Positions 32,875-42,631 of a DNA stretch of 64,000 bases are shown here, piece after piece; position 1 is the first letter of the stretch, and each line of letters begins with the position of its first letter. The position numbers and the translations under genes are program-made. Source of the DNA: Aphanomyces cochlioides. Its lineage: Eukaryota > Oomycota > Saprolegniomycetes > Saprolegniales > Verrucalvaceae. The notes beneath the pieces were generated by a model. The model was not told the origin of the DNA. It saw only the letters and a program-made list of their open reading frames with translations, and did no database searches. The stretch covers positions 3,596,001-3,660,000 of the forward strand of contig JAHQRK010000001.1 in NCBI GenBank assembly GCA_019828595.1, read 5' to 3'.

Positions 32875-33212
32875 GTATCAATCGACGTCTCTCTTTCTTC
32901 ATCAAGTCTTCCTTGCACGCTCATGATCCTCAAAGAAGCTCTGTCTTTCGTGGCGTTGATCGCTTCATCATGCTGGAGAAAGGACGAAGTAGATGCAACG
33001 GAGGGAGGGATTCCAACTCCACGATGCAAGCAGAGGACGACGTCATTCTCCCTACGAGAGATCCATGAATCAAGCGACCCGACGACGAGAACACGTCCGA
33101 GGCAGACTCTTCTCACTGTACTATGGATTGAGAGCATGGACGTCGACGGGAGAGATCTTGGATCGCTTCTTTCGGGACCTTCATTGACCATGAGAGTGTT
33201 CCTCCATCTGGA

Positions 33213-33321
33213 CAACTCATGACCACAAGCATGTGGACATCTCACGGTGTGAAATTTCTTGAGGATTCGTCGATCGTTCGTTGATGCATGGCCGGCCATT
33301 TCCATTTTCCAATTGACCATC
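33213..33321 (+). promoter_or_regulatory. Duplicated 5' flank of GNAT copy 2
   Basis: The stretch containing GACATCTCACGGTGTGAAATTT and CTTGAGG, ending in ATTGACCATC directly before the ATG, has a close partner before copy 4 (about 35986-36090, with CACCGTGTGAAATTTCTTGA and ATTGACCAGC). The duplication unit therefore included upstream DNA as well as the coding region. Confidence 0.55.
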
Positions 33322-34238
33322 ATGTTGCGCGAAGTCCCTCCCGCCGATCTCTTAGCTCTCTCCGCGTCATATCGCAAGGCCGATCCGATCGCAACGAACC
33401 AAATCGCAAGCATTGCGATCGAAGTGGCCAACGGGACGCGACCAGGCTCCGACGTTCGCTTCTGGGTTGTCATGACTGGAGACGACGTGTCTGGCCTCGC
33501 CATGAGCAATTTATCGCATGGAGTCTTGCTCAGTACCTCCGTGTTACCAGCCGATGCTGCAGCACTCGGTGACATCATTGCGTCCTCCACCGATGATCAT
33601 GTCGTGCCAGAAGTCGTGGGCACCAACGCCTCCGTCCAAGCATTCATCGAGAGCTACACCAAGACGCATCCCTCGAGCCTTGGAGCATTCTGGAAGGAAG
33701 ATTTGCTGCTTTACACTTTGGACAACAACGCAACAGTCGACATGAGTCGCTTCCAGGGACAAATGCGCGTTGCCATCGCCGAGACGGACTTTGATCTACT
33801 CGTCCAGTGGGCGCATGATTTTCATGAATACATTGGAGCGCCGCCTCGTGACGCGACGCCATTTGTCGAGCGAGGTTTGAAGCGCAAGGCACTCTTTCTC
33901 TGGGAAGTCGATGGCATCCCGGTGGCCTTTGGTGGACACGCCGCGCCTGTGAACCTTGGAGTTCAAACCATCTTCCGCCTCGCTCCAATCTTCGTCGCTT
34001 CTTCTGAGCGTCGCAAGGGATATGGAAGTGCCCGGCGGCTCAATGCAGCCGTGAGAGCACTCTCACGGCTGCATTGAGCCGCCACTTGCAGACGAGTTGC
34101 CCGACACCTTCGAGAGTCTGCTTGTACGCCGATGCGAGCAATCCAGCGTCCAACAAGGCGTACCAGAACGTCGGCTTTGTCGTGCACAGCCAAGTTTGCA
34201 CGTATGGCTTTGATGCAACTGCGCCTGAAGGGCCTTAA
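33322..34238 (+). pseudogene. GNAT array copy 2, broken by a palindromic insertion
   Basis: The frame runs from MLREVPPADLLALSASYRK through a complete N-terminal domain and the first half of the GNAT fold (KALFLWEVDGIPVAFGGH, SSERRKGYGSA). Immediately after the acetyl-CoA loop it enters a 50-bp perfect inverted repeat (34034-34083) and reads out of frame to a stop at 34077. The rest of the gene (homologous to RHLQxxCPTPSRVC, ASNKAYQNVGFV) continues intact in another frame to a TAA at 34238. The first part is otherwise undamaged, so the break is either recent or an assembly artefact. A 252-aa truncated product would lack half of the catalytic fold. Confidence 0.8.
34034..34083. repeat. Perfect 24-bp inverted repeat with 2-bp spacer
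   Basis: Arm 1 (34034-34057) begins GGCGGCTCAATGCAGCC and arm 2 (34060-34083) is its exact reverse complement, with CA between. Arm 2 corresponds to the sequence expected at this place from the paralogues (about codons ALTAALSRHLQ), so arm 1 is the inserted inverted copy. It could form a hairpin and lies exactly at the frame break of GNAT copy 2. Confidence 0.9.
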
Positions 34239-34717
34239 TCGTCTTCCCTTCTGCGTGGCATTCATGTCTTGAGTTCCATGCTCAATGCGCTGCGTACCAG
34301 GCAAGGCGGCTCCCATGCCTCTTGCGCGGGGATTGCCATCTAGTCGCTTAACATTTGTCGAATGCATCTCTCTCTTCTCCATATCCATCCTTCTTCTTTC
34401 TTGATGCCTGGACGAGCGCTTCATGCCGTGCGACATCTTGTTCTTCGTCTGGAATAAGCTTTCAATGGCACGTGACACCCGCAGGATCGTCAACGGCTTC
34501 ATATCTTGTCCCCAAGACGACGCTGTCAGCTCCTTGGATTGATGTGCTTCGTCTCCACGGGCAGCTCGAGGAGGTTGTCGTTCCATTCTTGCGGCTCAGA
34601 GTGCTCGTGGAAGAGTCGCTCTCGACCACAAACGACCAATATGACAGTCACAGTGGCACATCCTGACCAGAGAACTGCAGTTGGATTGGTCGCGTCGACG
34701 TCAGATCCACATTTGCC
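34239..34717. other. Intergenic between GNAT copies 2 and 3
   Basis: No gene seen. A short piece near 34613-34635 (CGCTCTCGACCACAAACGA) matches the upstream flank of copy 4 near 35970, which shows that the flanks of the copies are related. Confidence 0.4.
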
Positions 34718-35581
34718 ATGTTGCGTGAACTTGGCGCCGACGACTTTCTCGCTCTCACGGCGGCGTATCGCCGAGCAGATCCGATCGCGACAAACCAAAT
34801 CGCAGGCTTTGCAATGGCCGCTACGGACTGCACGGAGAGTCGATTCTGGGCTGTCCTTGATGGAGACGACGTGACTGGCATCGCCATGTTCAAACCGAGT
34901 CGAGGGGTCATGCTCACTACGTCAGTGGCGCCCGGAGACGCTTCGATTCTCGCCCTCGATGTTGTGTCTTCCGTCGACAGCATCGTTGTGTTCATCACGG
35001 GATGTTCGGCGTCGGTTCAAGCGTTCATTGAAGCGTACACTCGAGCACATCCCCGCAAGATTGAAGCGCACTGGACACAAGATGTTGTTCTCTATGCGTT
35101 GGACGATGACTTGAACGTCGACTCGCGTCGCTTTCAGGGACAGATGCGCCTTGCGAATGCGGCGACGGACTACGAGCTGCTCGTCAAGTGGATGCATGCA
35201 TTGGACGAATCCATCAAAGCGCTACCGCGCGGAGAGACCTTTATCCATGAGGGTATGAAGCGCCAATCTCTCTTCATCTGGGAAGTCGACAGTGTCCCCG
35301 TTGCGTTTGGAGGCCATTACCCGGCGGTAAACATAGGAAACGAGAGTGTCGTCCGCCTTGGGCCGATCTTCGTCGATGTTTCCCACCGCTGCAAGGGATA
35401 TGGAAGTGCATTCACTGTAGCAGTGCTTCAGCACTTGCGGGAAACCAGTTCGATGCCGCCTCGCTTCTGTCTGTCCACTGATGCGAGCAACTTCGCGTCC
35501 AACAAGGCGTACCAGAACATCGGCTTTGTCATGCACAGCCGCTCCACTCGATTTGGCTTGAGTGCTGCAGAGGAGCCATGA
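34718..35581 (+). CDS. GNAT-family N-acetyltransferase, array copy 3 (287 aa)
   Basis: An intact frame from MLRELGADDFLALTAAYRR to SAAEEP. It shares the whole architecture of the array: ADPIATNQIA near residue 20, FQGQMRLANAATDYELLVK near the domain boundary, LFIWEVDSVPVAFGGH, and the acetyl-CoA loop, here HRCKGYGSA rather than ERRKGYGSA. The arginine-to-cysteine change at the second loop position could weaken cofactor binding. NFASNKAYQNIGFVMHS closes the fold. Function and substrate are unknown. Confidence 0.85.
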   Translation: MLRELGADDFLALTAAYRRADPIATNQIAGFAMAATDCTESRFWAVLDGDDVTGIAMFKPSRGVMLTTSVAPGDASILALDVVSSVDSIVVFITGCSASVQAFIEAYTRAHPRKIEAHWTQDVVLYALDDDLNVDSRRFQGQMRLANAATDYELLVKWMHALDESIKALPRGETFIHEGMKRQSLFIWEVDSVPVAFGGHYPAVNIGNESVVRLGPIFVDVSHRCKGYGSAFTVAVLQHLRETSSMPPRFCLSTDASNFASNKAYQNIGFVMHSRSTRFGLSAAEEP

Positions 35582-36090
35582 CTAGAAGCACGTAACATCC
35601 ATTGATACATCTTGAGCGTTCCGTGAGGCTCTTGAGATCGCGTCTTCGCGGACAACACGAGAAAAGCGACTGAGGGTTGCCGGCAGATGTGCTTCCATCA
35701 TGTTCTTCATGGCGTCAGTGCAATCCTCTTTCCTCAGCCACACATTTTCTTTCACGTGGCGGCATCCACGGCGTCCAAAACAATGCTTATGAAGAGCACC
35801 GACGTCGGGAGAGTGCACTACGACCGACCCCGCGGGTTGCTTCAACGACGAATGTCTGACCGACGAGAGTGATTCATCGTGAGAATCAACGCCAAGAGCC
35901 GACCTCGGGACCTTCACCAACTCTCTCGTCAATATTTTCACCATGGAGCTCCAACGGCATACCTCCAAAGCGCAACTCTCGACCACAAGACGACGACATC
36001 TCACCGTGTGAAATTTCTTGAGGTTTGGTGTCCATGGCATGAATCATTCCAAGGTTCTGGCTGCATCAACCCATTCCATCATTGACCAGC
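35582..36090. other. Intergenic between GNAT copies 3 and 4, includes duplicated flank
   Basis: No gene seen. The last ~105 bases (from about 35986) are the paralogous counterpart of the flank before copy 2, including GTGTGAAATTTCTTGAGG and ATTGACCAGC just before the ATG. Confidence 0.45.
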
Positions 36091-36560
36091 ATGTTGTGTG
36101 AAGTCCCTCCCGCCGATCTCTTAGCTGGACAGATGCGCGCTGGGAATGCCGACACGGACTTTGAGCTGCTTGTCCGGTGTTCAATGAATACATTGGAGCG
36201 CCACCGAGCAATTCCGCGCCATTTGTCGAGCGAGGATTGAAGCGTCCGTCGCTTTTTCTCTGGGAAGTCGACGGCGTCCTGGTGGCCTTTGGTGGATATG
36301 CAACACCTGTGAACCTTGGTGACGATGTGATTGTTCGTCTTGGGCCAAAATATGTCGATGCGTCGGAGCGTCGCAAGGGATATGGAAGCGCTTTGGTGGC
36401 TGCATTGAGCCATCACGTGAAGCAAACCTGTCCGATGCCTCCCCGCGTCTGCTTGAACGCCGATGTCAACAATCCTGCGGCTAAGAAGGCGTACCAAAAC
36501 GTTGGGTTTGTCATGCACAGCCGATCTTGTGCGTATGGCTTGGATGCCGTCGAACTATAC
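36091..36560 (+). pseudogene. GNAT array copy 4, internally deleted and frameshifted
   Basis: The copy starts MLCEVPPADLLA like copy 2, then jumps directly to GQMRAGNADTDFELLVR. About 400 bp (some 130 codons) of the N-terminal domain are missing. A second, small deletion of about 10 bases then shifts the frame (copy 2 has QWAHDFHEYIGAPP where this reads RC and then, in another frame, FNEYIGAPP). The GNAT part downstream is well preserved (LFLWEVDGVLVAFGG, SERRKGYGSALVAAL, KKAYQNVGFVMHS), but the original stop is lost and the frame runs on to 36719. Nearest relative is copy 2. Confidence 0.85.
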
Positions 36561-37164
36561 CTTCACCTGCATGTCCTCAATCATGACAGCAAGATCATTC
36601 CATGGTCTCCTTGTTCCTCGCAACGACTGCAGGAGATGGAAAAGATGAGGGGATCAAGCATGGCCGATAGGGAACTTCCTGAGTCCGTCCGAGTTCAACG
36701 CGTTACTCGTGTCAGTTGAGATGGGGATGGCTTTGCCGCGGAGGAAGCATGATGGTCTTGATCGACCATCGCGTGCCGACAATGCGCTCTTGAGAGCATC
36801 CACGTCAACTCTACTCTCTGATACTTGGACGAACCGGGAGATCGATCGTCGGGAGCGAGGGAGAACGTTGACGCGACCGCTTCAATCGTTAGATTTTCAA
36901 TTGTTCTTCTCTCTCCATTGAGGCATGGAATGTACAGTGTACCAGAGTCCGAGCTGTGCCGCGGTTGTCGGCGCGTTCCTCAAGGGCTCGCGCGATAGAC
37001 CAAGGGCTCCCGCACTGCGTCCGTGACAAGGCGGCGTTGAGGTGGAGGATTGTCCAACGCATCGTCGTCACGCAGCACTCGACTGCGTACTCAGCACGGA
37101 GGTGATATCTGGTTGGCGTTTCGTCTTCCTTGCATCTCATTTGCACAGAAGCAACTTGACTGTA
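36561..37164. other. Intergenic between GNAT copies 4 and 5
   Basis: No gene or repeat could be supported. The only open frames here are short and show no family motif. Confidence 0.4.
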
Positions 37165-38034
37165 ATGTGGCGTGAACTCGCTGCCGATGAATTCCTCGCC
37201 ATGACAGCGGCATACCGCCAAGCCGATCCCATCGGGACAAATCAAATTGCCAGCGCCGCCGTCTCGAATGGGACGTGGCTCAGCGCTGAGAACCGCTTCT
37301 GGACCGCAGTCGATGGAGGCAATGTGTCAGGCGTGGCGATGTACAATGCAGTGCGAGGAGTTTGGATTGATCCGTCCGTGGTTTCTGCAAAAGCCAACGA
37401 TCTCGGCCATGAGCTTGCTTCCTCTGTCGACAGCCTCATTCCACTCGTCATGGGCAGTCATGCGGCAGTCCAGGCATTCATCGACGGATACACCCGAGCG
37501 CGTCCCGATAATGTCAATGCGATTTGGAAGAAAGACGTACTGCTCTACGTCTTGGAGAAGCCCGTAGATCTCGACGTGAATCGATTCCGTGGAGACTTTC
37601 GTCTTGCCAATGCAGACAAGGAGCAAGAGCCGCTTGTCGACTGGTTGCATGCGTTTGAGGAATACGTCAACGCGCGTCCATGCGATGCGCCGTCGTTCAT
37701 CGAGAAGGGAATGAAGCGCGAGGCTCTCTTTCTCTGGGAAGTCGACGGCGTCCCCGTTGGCTTTGCAACGTATTCCCCACCCGTAGCGATTGGCAACGAA
37801 ACCATTTTCCGCCTTGGACCGATCTTTGTCGTCGAGGGTGAGCGTCGGAAGGGATACGGAAGCGCATTGACCGCGGCACTCAGTCGACACTTGCAGCAAA
37901 CCTGTTCAACGCCTTCCCGCGTCTGTTTGTACACTGACGCGAACAACCCAGCGTCCAACAAGGCCTACCTCAACGCTGGCTTTGTCTTGCACAGCACAGC
38001 GTGCCGGTACCGCTTCACTGTAGGAGAGCCATAA
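37165..38034 (+). CDS. GNAT-family N-acetyltransferase, array copy 5 (289 aa)
   Basis: Intact. The ATG at 37165 gives MWRELAADEFLAMTAAYRQ, aligned with the starts of copies 2-4; the frame is open upstream to 37042, but that part has no counterpart in the paralogues. Array-wide blocks are all present: ADPIGTNQIAS, FRGDFRLANADKEQEPLVD, LFLWEVDGVPVGFA, IFVVEGERRKGYGSALTAAL with a canonical acetyl-CoA loop, and NPASNKAYLNAGFVLHS. This copy looks the most complete catalytically. No targeting signal is evident. Confidence 0.87.
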   Translation: MWRELAADEFLAMTAAYRQADPIGTNQIASAAVSNGTWLSAENRFWTAVDGGNVSGVAMYNAVRGVWIDPSVVSAKANDLGHELASSVDSLIPLVMGSHAAVQAFIDGYTRARPDNVNAIWKKDVLLYVLEKPVDLDVNRFRGDFRLANADKEQEPLVDWLHAFEEYVNARPCDAPSFIEKGMKREALFLWEVDGVPVGFATYSPPVAIGNETIFRLGPIFVVEGERRKGYGSALTAALSRHLQQTCSTPSRVCLYTDANNPASNKAYLNAGFVLHSTACRYRFTVGEP

Positions 38035-38078
38035 GTTCAAGTGTGGCGTCATGGACGGAGAAATGGATTGAAGAACGT

Positions 38079-39834
38079 TTATTCCTCGTCCTCTCGATGC
38101 AAAGAAACTTTCGCCGCGGCGTGCGTGCCGAGTGTGGTCGAGAGCTTGGTTTCTTCGTCGCAAAACTGGGCGAGGAGCTTCAGTCGCGTGGATGCCCACG
38201 TCGCGCGGTCTTGCCGTTCCCATTCCAGTTGTTCTACCGACGAAAATGTGTGGCAGAGAAGGCGAGAAGGTCGCACCTTGGAGATCTTTGATCTTGTCGT
38301 CGAGGACTTGCTTCTCGTCAGCAGTATCCTAGTCAACCCTTCATGGCGAGATGGAATCAAGAGCAATGTACTCGCAACGCCATGCTCAGCTCCGTCACGT
38401 CGGCTTGCCGCTTCTTGTCGCGCTTCATGAGCTCTTTGGTTTGCTACACCGGTCGATAGTCAGGTCAAGTCCAAGGAAGACGACGAACTGCATCCAAGTC
38501 GACGCAAAGACGCTCATGTTTCGCGAGCTCTTGCATGACTTCATCGTTCCTAGTCGTCGCGTTCAACCGACGATGCGCCATGAGGTGATGAACCTTTTGT
38601 CCTTGGCTGCGAGCGCATCTTCCAGTTCTACGACGCGGCCCTCGAGCATCATGACTCTGGCCTCGACTTCCTACGCGCTCGTTGGACTTTGGTGTCGACT
38701 GCTCTGGTTTACCTGGTGCGATAATACAAGCGCTTGCACGTGACATGCTGCTTCAGCCTGCTCGAGCTTGACTTGCGCTTCCAGCGCTTTGACTCTTGCC
38801 TCGAGATCCGCTTTGGCTTTGTTCATTGCTATCTTGCGCTTCAGGAAGTCCATCATGCGAGCCTACAGGACAGTCATCCTCCCAACGTCCGTTGTCCAGA
38901 CATACCTCGGACTCGGAGATCACACGGTCGCATTCATGGAGCATCGTCGTCTGGCGCGATGTCGTCGACGTGAGCTCGGCAATCTATCCATCATATCAAC
39001 TCTTCCCGTAGGCTGGCATTGTTTGCCTTCTTCTGCGCTGCCGCCAAGTCGTCGGTGAGCTTACGATTCGTGTTCTTGACGGCAGTGACAGTCGCGATGG
39101 ATTTCTTCTCCAAGTCGGCGTTGGCAGCTTCGAGGTTCTTGATTTTCTTCTCCATTTTGAGCTCTGCGCCGCTGGCGAATGCCTTGGCATCGTCCAATTG
39201 ATCCTGCAGCTCCGTGACTTTGGTCGACCGTCGCGTCAGCTCGTCTTGCAAGAGTTTCAGCTTGCTTTCATACGTCCGCGTGGTTTCGTCAACCATTTTA
39301 TGCAGGATGGCGGTCGCTTCAGTCCATCGAGCTTCGAGAGACGTCCTTGTATCGATTGCTTCCTGGAGCGCTTGCCGCTTTTCACGGTACGCTTTATCAA
39401 GGAGCTCTAGCTTGGCTTCCACATGCACCACTCGACTCTGGAGCTTTTCGTTCTCCGCGTCAACGCCTTGCAGTCGATCCAGCTATGTCGCTTTAGCTTC
39501 CAGTGTTCATTCGATGCCAAACCTCAGCTCGGAGCGCTTGGTTCTCTCGCGACTTGCACGCCAACTCGCTGTGCATCCTGTCATTCTCCCGCCGAATGTG
39601 TTCCACCTGGGTGGCGCGACAGTTCAACGGTGCAACCACGTAAAATCGAGTTACCTGGACACGCTGCAGCTTGAGTCGCTCGACGGATTGTTGAAACTCC
39701 GCGAGATCTTCCGCGGCGTCGGCAAACCGAGGGCTCGATAGCGCCGAAATCTTGACTGCCTTTGAGAACGGCGCGACTTTCAACGCATCCTGGCGCGGCG
39801 AGTGCATCAGGTGAGACTCACGTCCTGCGGACAT
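38079..39834 (-). CDS. Coiled-coil protein, about nine exons, family unknown
   Basis: The first exon starts MSAGRESHLMHSPRQDALK at 39834 and the last ends SLHREDEE at 38079. Exons between them are separated by ~40-48-nt GT-AG introns (for example near 39655, 39505, 38860, 38720, 38580, 38460, 38340 and 38255). Nearly the whole product has heptad character: DLAEFQQSVERLKLQRVQ, AKLELLDKAYREKRQALQ, LKMEKKIKNLEAANADLEKK, LEARVKALEAQVKLEQAEA. It resembles long cytoskeletal coiled-coil proteins but carries no named domain. One junction near 38985-39005 could not be solved: the frame hits a TGA after REELI, and the next exon needs phase 0 with no GT available. The gene may be damaged there or use an unusual intron. 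Confidence 0.6.
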
Positions 39835-40034
39835 GTTGCCAAGCTATTGAGCAGCTACGAGACCGCCACGTCAGCACGATCACCACGACGAGCCATGGAC
39901 TTACAGAACGACTGCCGCCTTTGGTTTCTCTCGCTTGATGTCGTCGAAACCGATTTGTGTCATCGTGCAGTTACAAGTTGACATCAGTTACAGAAGGTGT
40001 GCTGTATGGATTAGAGGAAATGTGCATCGAGAGC

Positions 40035-41375
40035 CTATTGGATGGAACATTGAGCGCAAGGTGTGCAGCCCGCGACAGGCACGTCGTCGCTGTCGTCTGC
40101 GGCAGTGTCTTGCGCTGGAGCTGCTTGCTGTGCGGCCCACAACGTCGCCTTGAGGTCTGCCGTTGGTTTGGGGGACTTCAAAGGCAGATTTGCAAATCGA
40201 TCGCTCGACTGAATCGCTGGAGACGTATTGTTGACATGGACAACTTCGCTGCCATTCTCTTCCACGCTGTCGTGCTTGTGGGGTTGCGGCGGCACCGTCG
40301 CATTGCTCAATGGAGCATCCTTGAGTGGCTGTTCAGTGTGTAGGGTCGATGGACTCAACACGACTGCCGGTGGCACATACGGGAGATTCAAGTCTTCAGC
40401 CACGAACGACTCGGCAGGAGTTGGTGGCAACGGCGTTTGAACGGCAGTGGTGAAGGAATCAAGGCGCTTTGGCCCTTCAGAAACGACGACGGACTTGGCA
40501 TCGCTGCGGGCATCCGACTCGGTCTGGACGTCGCTGATTTCACGGTAGGTCAACTACAAAACCATCATCAGCCTCATGGAACGACCTATGCGACGTACCC
40601 GCGCCGCTGGGAGTTGATTTGGACGAGCAATCGTGAAAGAAATGACTGGCCCTTTCTTGCACGAGGTGAAGTACCCGCCGTGTCCGACGGTGGCCTTGGA
40701 TTTCTTCAGAAGCGTCACGACGTTGTTGAAATTCTTGCGGGTTCGATTGGAATCGGTGCACGTCAAGACGAGGTTGGCGTCGTTGAATTGGATCTTCGAG
40801 TTGTCTTTGGGTTTGGTGAAGACGAATGTCATTTCGCCCTTCTCTCCAAGATTTTGGAGTCCGATCGCATCAGGCATGCCGGTCGGATTGTTGTTGACCG
40901 AGAGCGGCGGCTTGCCTGCTTCAGGTGAAGCAACATGGAGATGGAAAGGTTGATTGTATGTCAACTCGGTGCCGTTCGCAGTGGTGGTGCCGACAGGAGC
41001 ACTAGAGCCAATATAAGACTCATCAACAAGTCAATGCACGTACATGATGAACGTGGCGACTTCACTGGTGACGCCGTCTTGGATCGGCGGTGCAACGATG
41101 AGTCGTTGTTTTGTGGATGGATCGACCACGAGACGTACGCGGCCAAGCTCCCCGTCAGGTGCTTTTGCTGCCAATTGGATCTTGTCGCCCACCTTGACGT
41201 GGATCGATTCAACAAGCGACACCACGGAGATTTCCATGTCTTTCGCGGCAGTCTCGCTCGACAAGACGCTTTCTTTTCCAAACGTCGACGTGATGTCGTT
41301 GATCGAGAGCGCCTTGATGGTCGTGGCATCTGGCTCTGCTGAGGGAGCCGCAATCGTCGTAAGGGTCTCACTCAT
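40035..41375 (-). CDS. Uncharacterised 417-aa protein
   Basis: Exons on the minus strand are 41375-41044, 41001-40599 and 40553-40035 with introns of 42 and 45 nt; 418 codons. Start MSETLTTIAAPSAEPDATT. The first ~270 residues look globular and beta-rich (VKVGDKIQLAAKAPDGELG, FHLHVASPEAGKPPLSV, CKKGPVISFTIARPNQLP). The last ~150 are proline/serine-rich and disordered (TPLPPTPAESFVAEDLNLP) and end in CTPCAQCSIQ, which could be a lipidation or metal site, though that is speculative. I do not recognise the family. It is divergent from the DHHC gene across a TCCGGA-bearing promoter. Confidence 0.65.
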
Positions 41376-41599
41376 GGCTCTTCAAAACTGGTGTGAAGGC
41401 GCGGATGAAACCTTCTCGAGCCATTTTTAGCACGCTTGGCGGCGAAACGGCCTCAAACTTGGTCGGTGACACTTCAACATCGCAAGTCATCCGGATAGTA
41501 AAACTCCGGATACGATTAAGTTTATCCGGACATTTCTTGGTAGCAAATCATGTTTATCCGGAAAAGAACACCGTGACCACCACGACGGGAACCACCGCG
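41376..41599. promoter_or_regulatory. Divergent promoter with four TCCGGA elements
   Basis: Four copies of the TCCGGA core lie at about 41490, 41506, 41525 and 41556, between the starts of the gene at 41375 (minus) and the DHHC gene at 41600 (plus). Their number is the highest seen in the window. Confidence 0.5.
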
Positions 41600-42521
41600 A
41601 TGTGGTTCGTCTGGGATGCCGGTCTTGTCGTGACGCTCATGGGCATTGGGTGCATGCTGGGATCCATACTTGGATGCATATACAACATTTCCCAATGGCT
41701 TGGTCCGTCGCCGCTTTGTATTCTCCTCGTTGCGATCCTCGTCTTTTCGGCTGTGATGACTGCGACTGCACATTGGTTCACCATGACAACAAACCCAGGC
41801 GTGATTCCAAAGGAGGCACATATACAGCCTTTTGATCCAGAAGCCGAAGAGAACGGACTGAAGAGTCCACGAGATCTGGTACTTGTCTACTGTGAACCGT
41901 GCGATCGAAAATATCCCAAGCGGTAAAGTTCACCCGACTAAAGTTTCCAGACGATTCGATTGATAGGGCCGAGCATTGTCATACGTGCAATGGCTGCGTT
42001 GTGCTCCTGGACCATCACTGGTGCGTAGTTTCTTTGACTTGTGACAGTTGATTGATGTGGTGTCATGTAGTCCTTGGGTGAACAATTGCATTGGGATCAA
42101 CAATGCCAAGAATTTCATCCTGATGCTGCTTTACATTTCAATGACATGCTTCTACATGATCACGCTCACAGTCGTCCAAGTGTTGACGTGCACGAGTCAA
42201 TGTGGATTCAAGGGCGATACATATCCAGGCCGCGTTGGTGTCTGGGTATTGGCCATCTCGAGTCTCTTCTTTCTGCTCTGCGCCATAATGTTTATCATGG
42301 AAATGTACAGCATCGCGGAAGACGAAGCGTATGGTGCAATCGCTGCGCAGCTTTCCCTCGAGCAAGAGTCACGAGAGCACGAGTCCAAATTTCGGCAGCG
42401 ACTGGGCGTTCTCTTTGGCAGCGATCGATTTGGTTGGCATTGGCTCATTCCAGGCCGAGATGTCCACAGCCGACGGCGGAATACCGAGATGGAACTTATC
42501 CTCGGCTATCATGACGACTAA
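41600..42521 (+). CDS. DHHC-type palmitoyltransferase, 275 aa
   Basis: Exons 41600-41922, about 41967-42020, and 42071-42521; introns ~44 and 50 nt. The ATG at 41600 (MWFVWDAGLVVTLMGIG) lies 40-110 bp downstream of the TCCGGA promoter elements; an open frame further upstream would run through them. Two membrane spans come first, then TNPGVIP (the DPG-like motif). The cysteine-rich domain runs from YCEPCDRKYPKR through [26 protein letters not shown], with an intact DHHC. Two more spans follow (FILMLLYISMTCFYMITL and VWVLAISSLFFLLCAIMF), then a cytosolic tail. The enzyme S-acylates membrane proteins, probably at Golgi or plasma membrane. Confidence 0.94.
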
Positions 42522-42631
42522 TGTGAAAATCGAGTTGTTGGCAGTTTCGAAACTGTTGGACATGGGTATCCGGATCATCCGGATATAGAGATACACAGAG
42601 AAAATTTTGCATTTTGGAATTGCAGCGCGCG

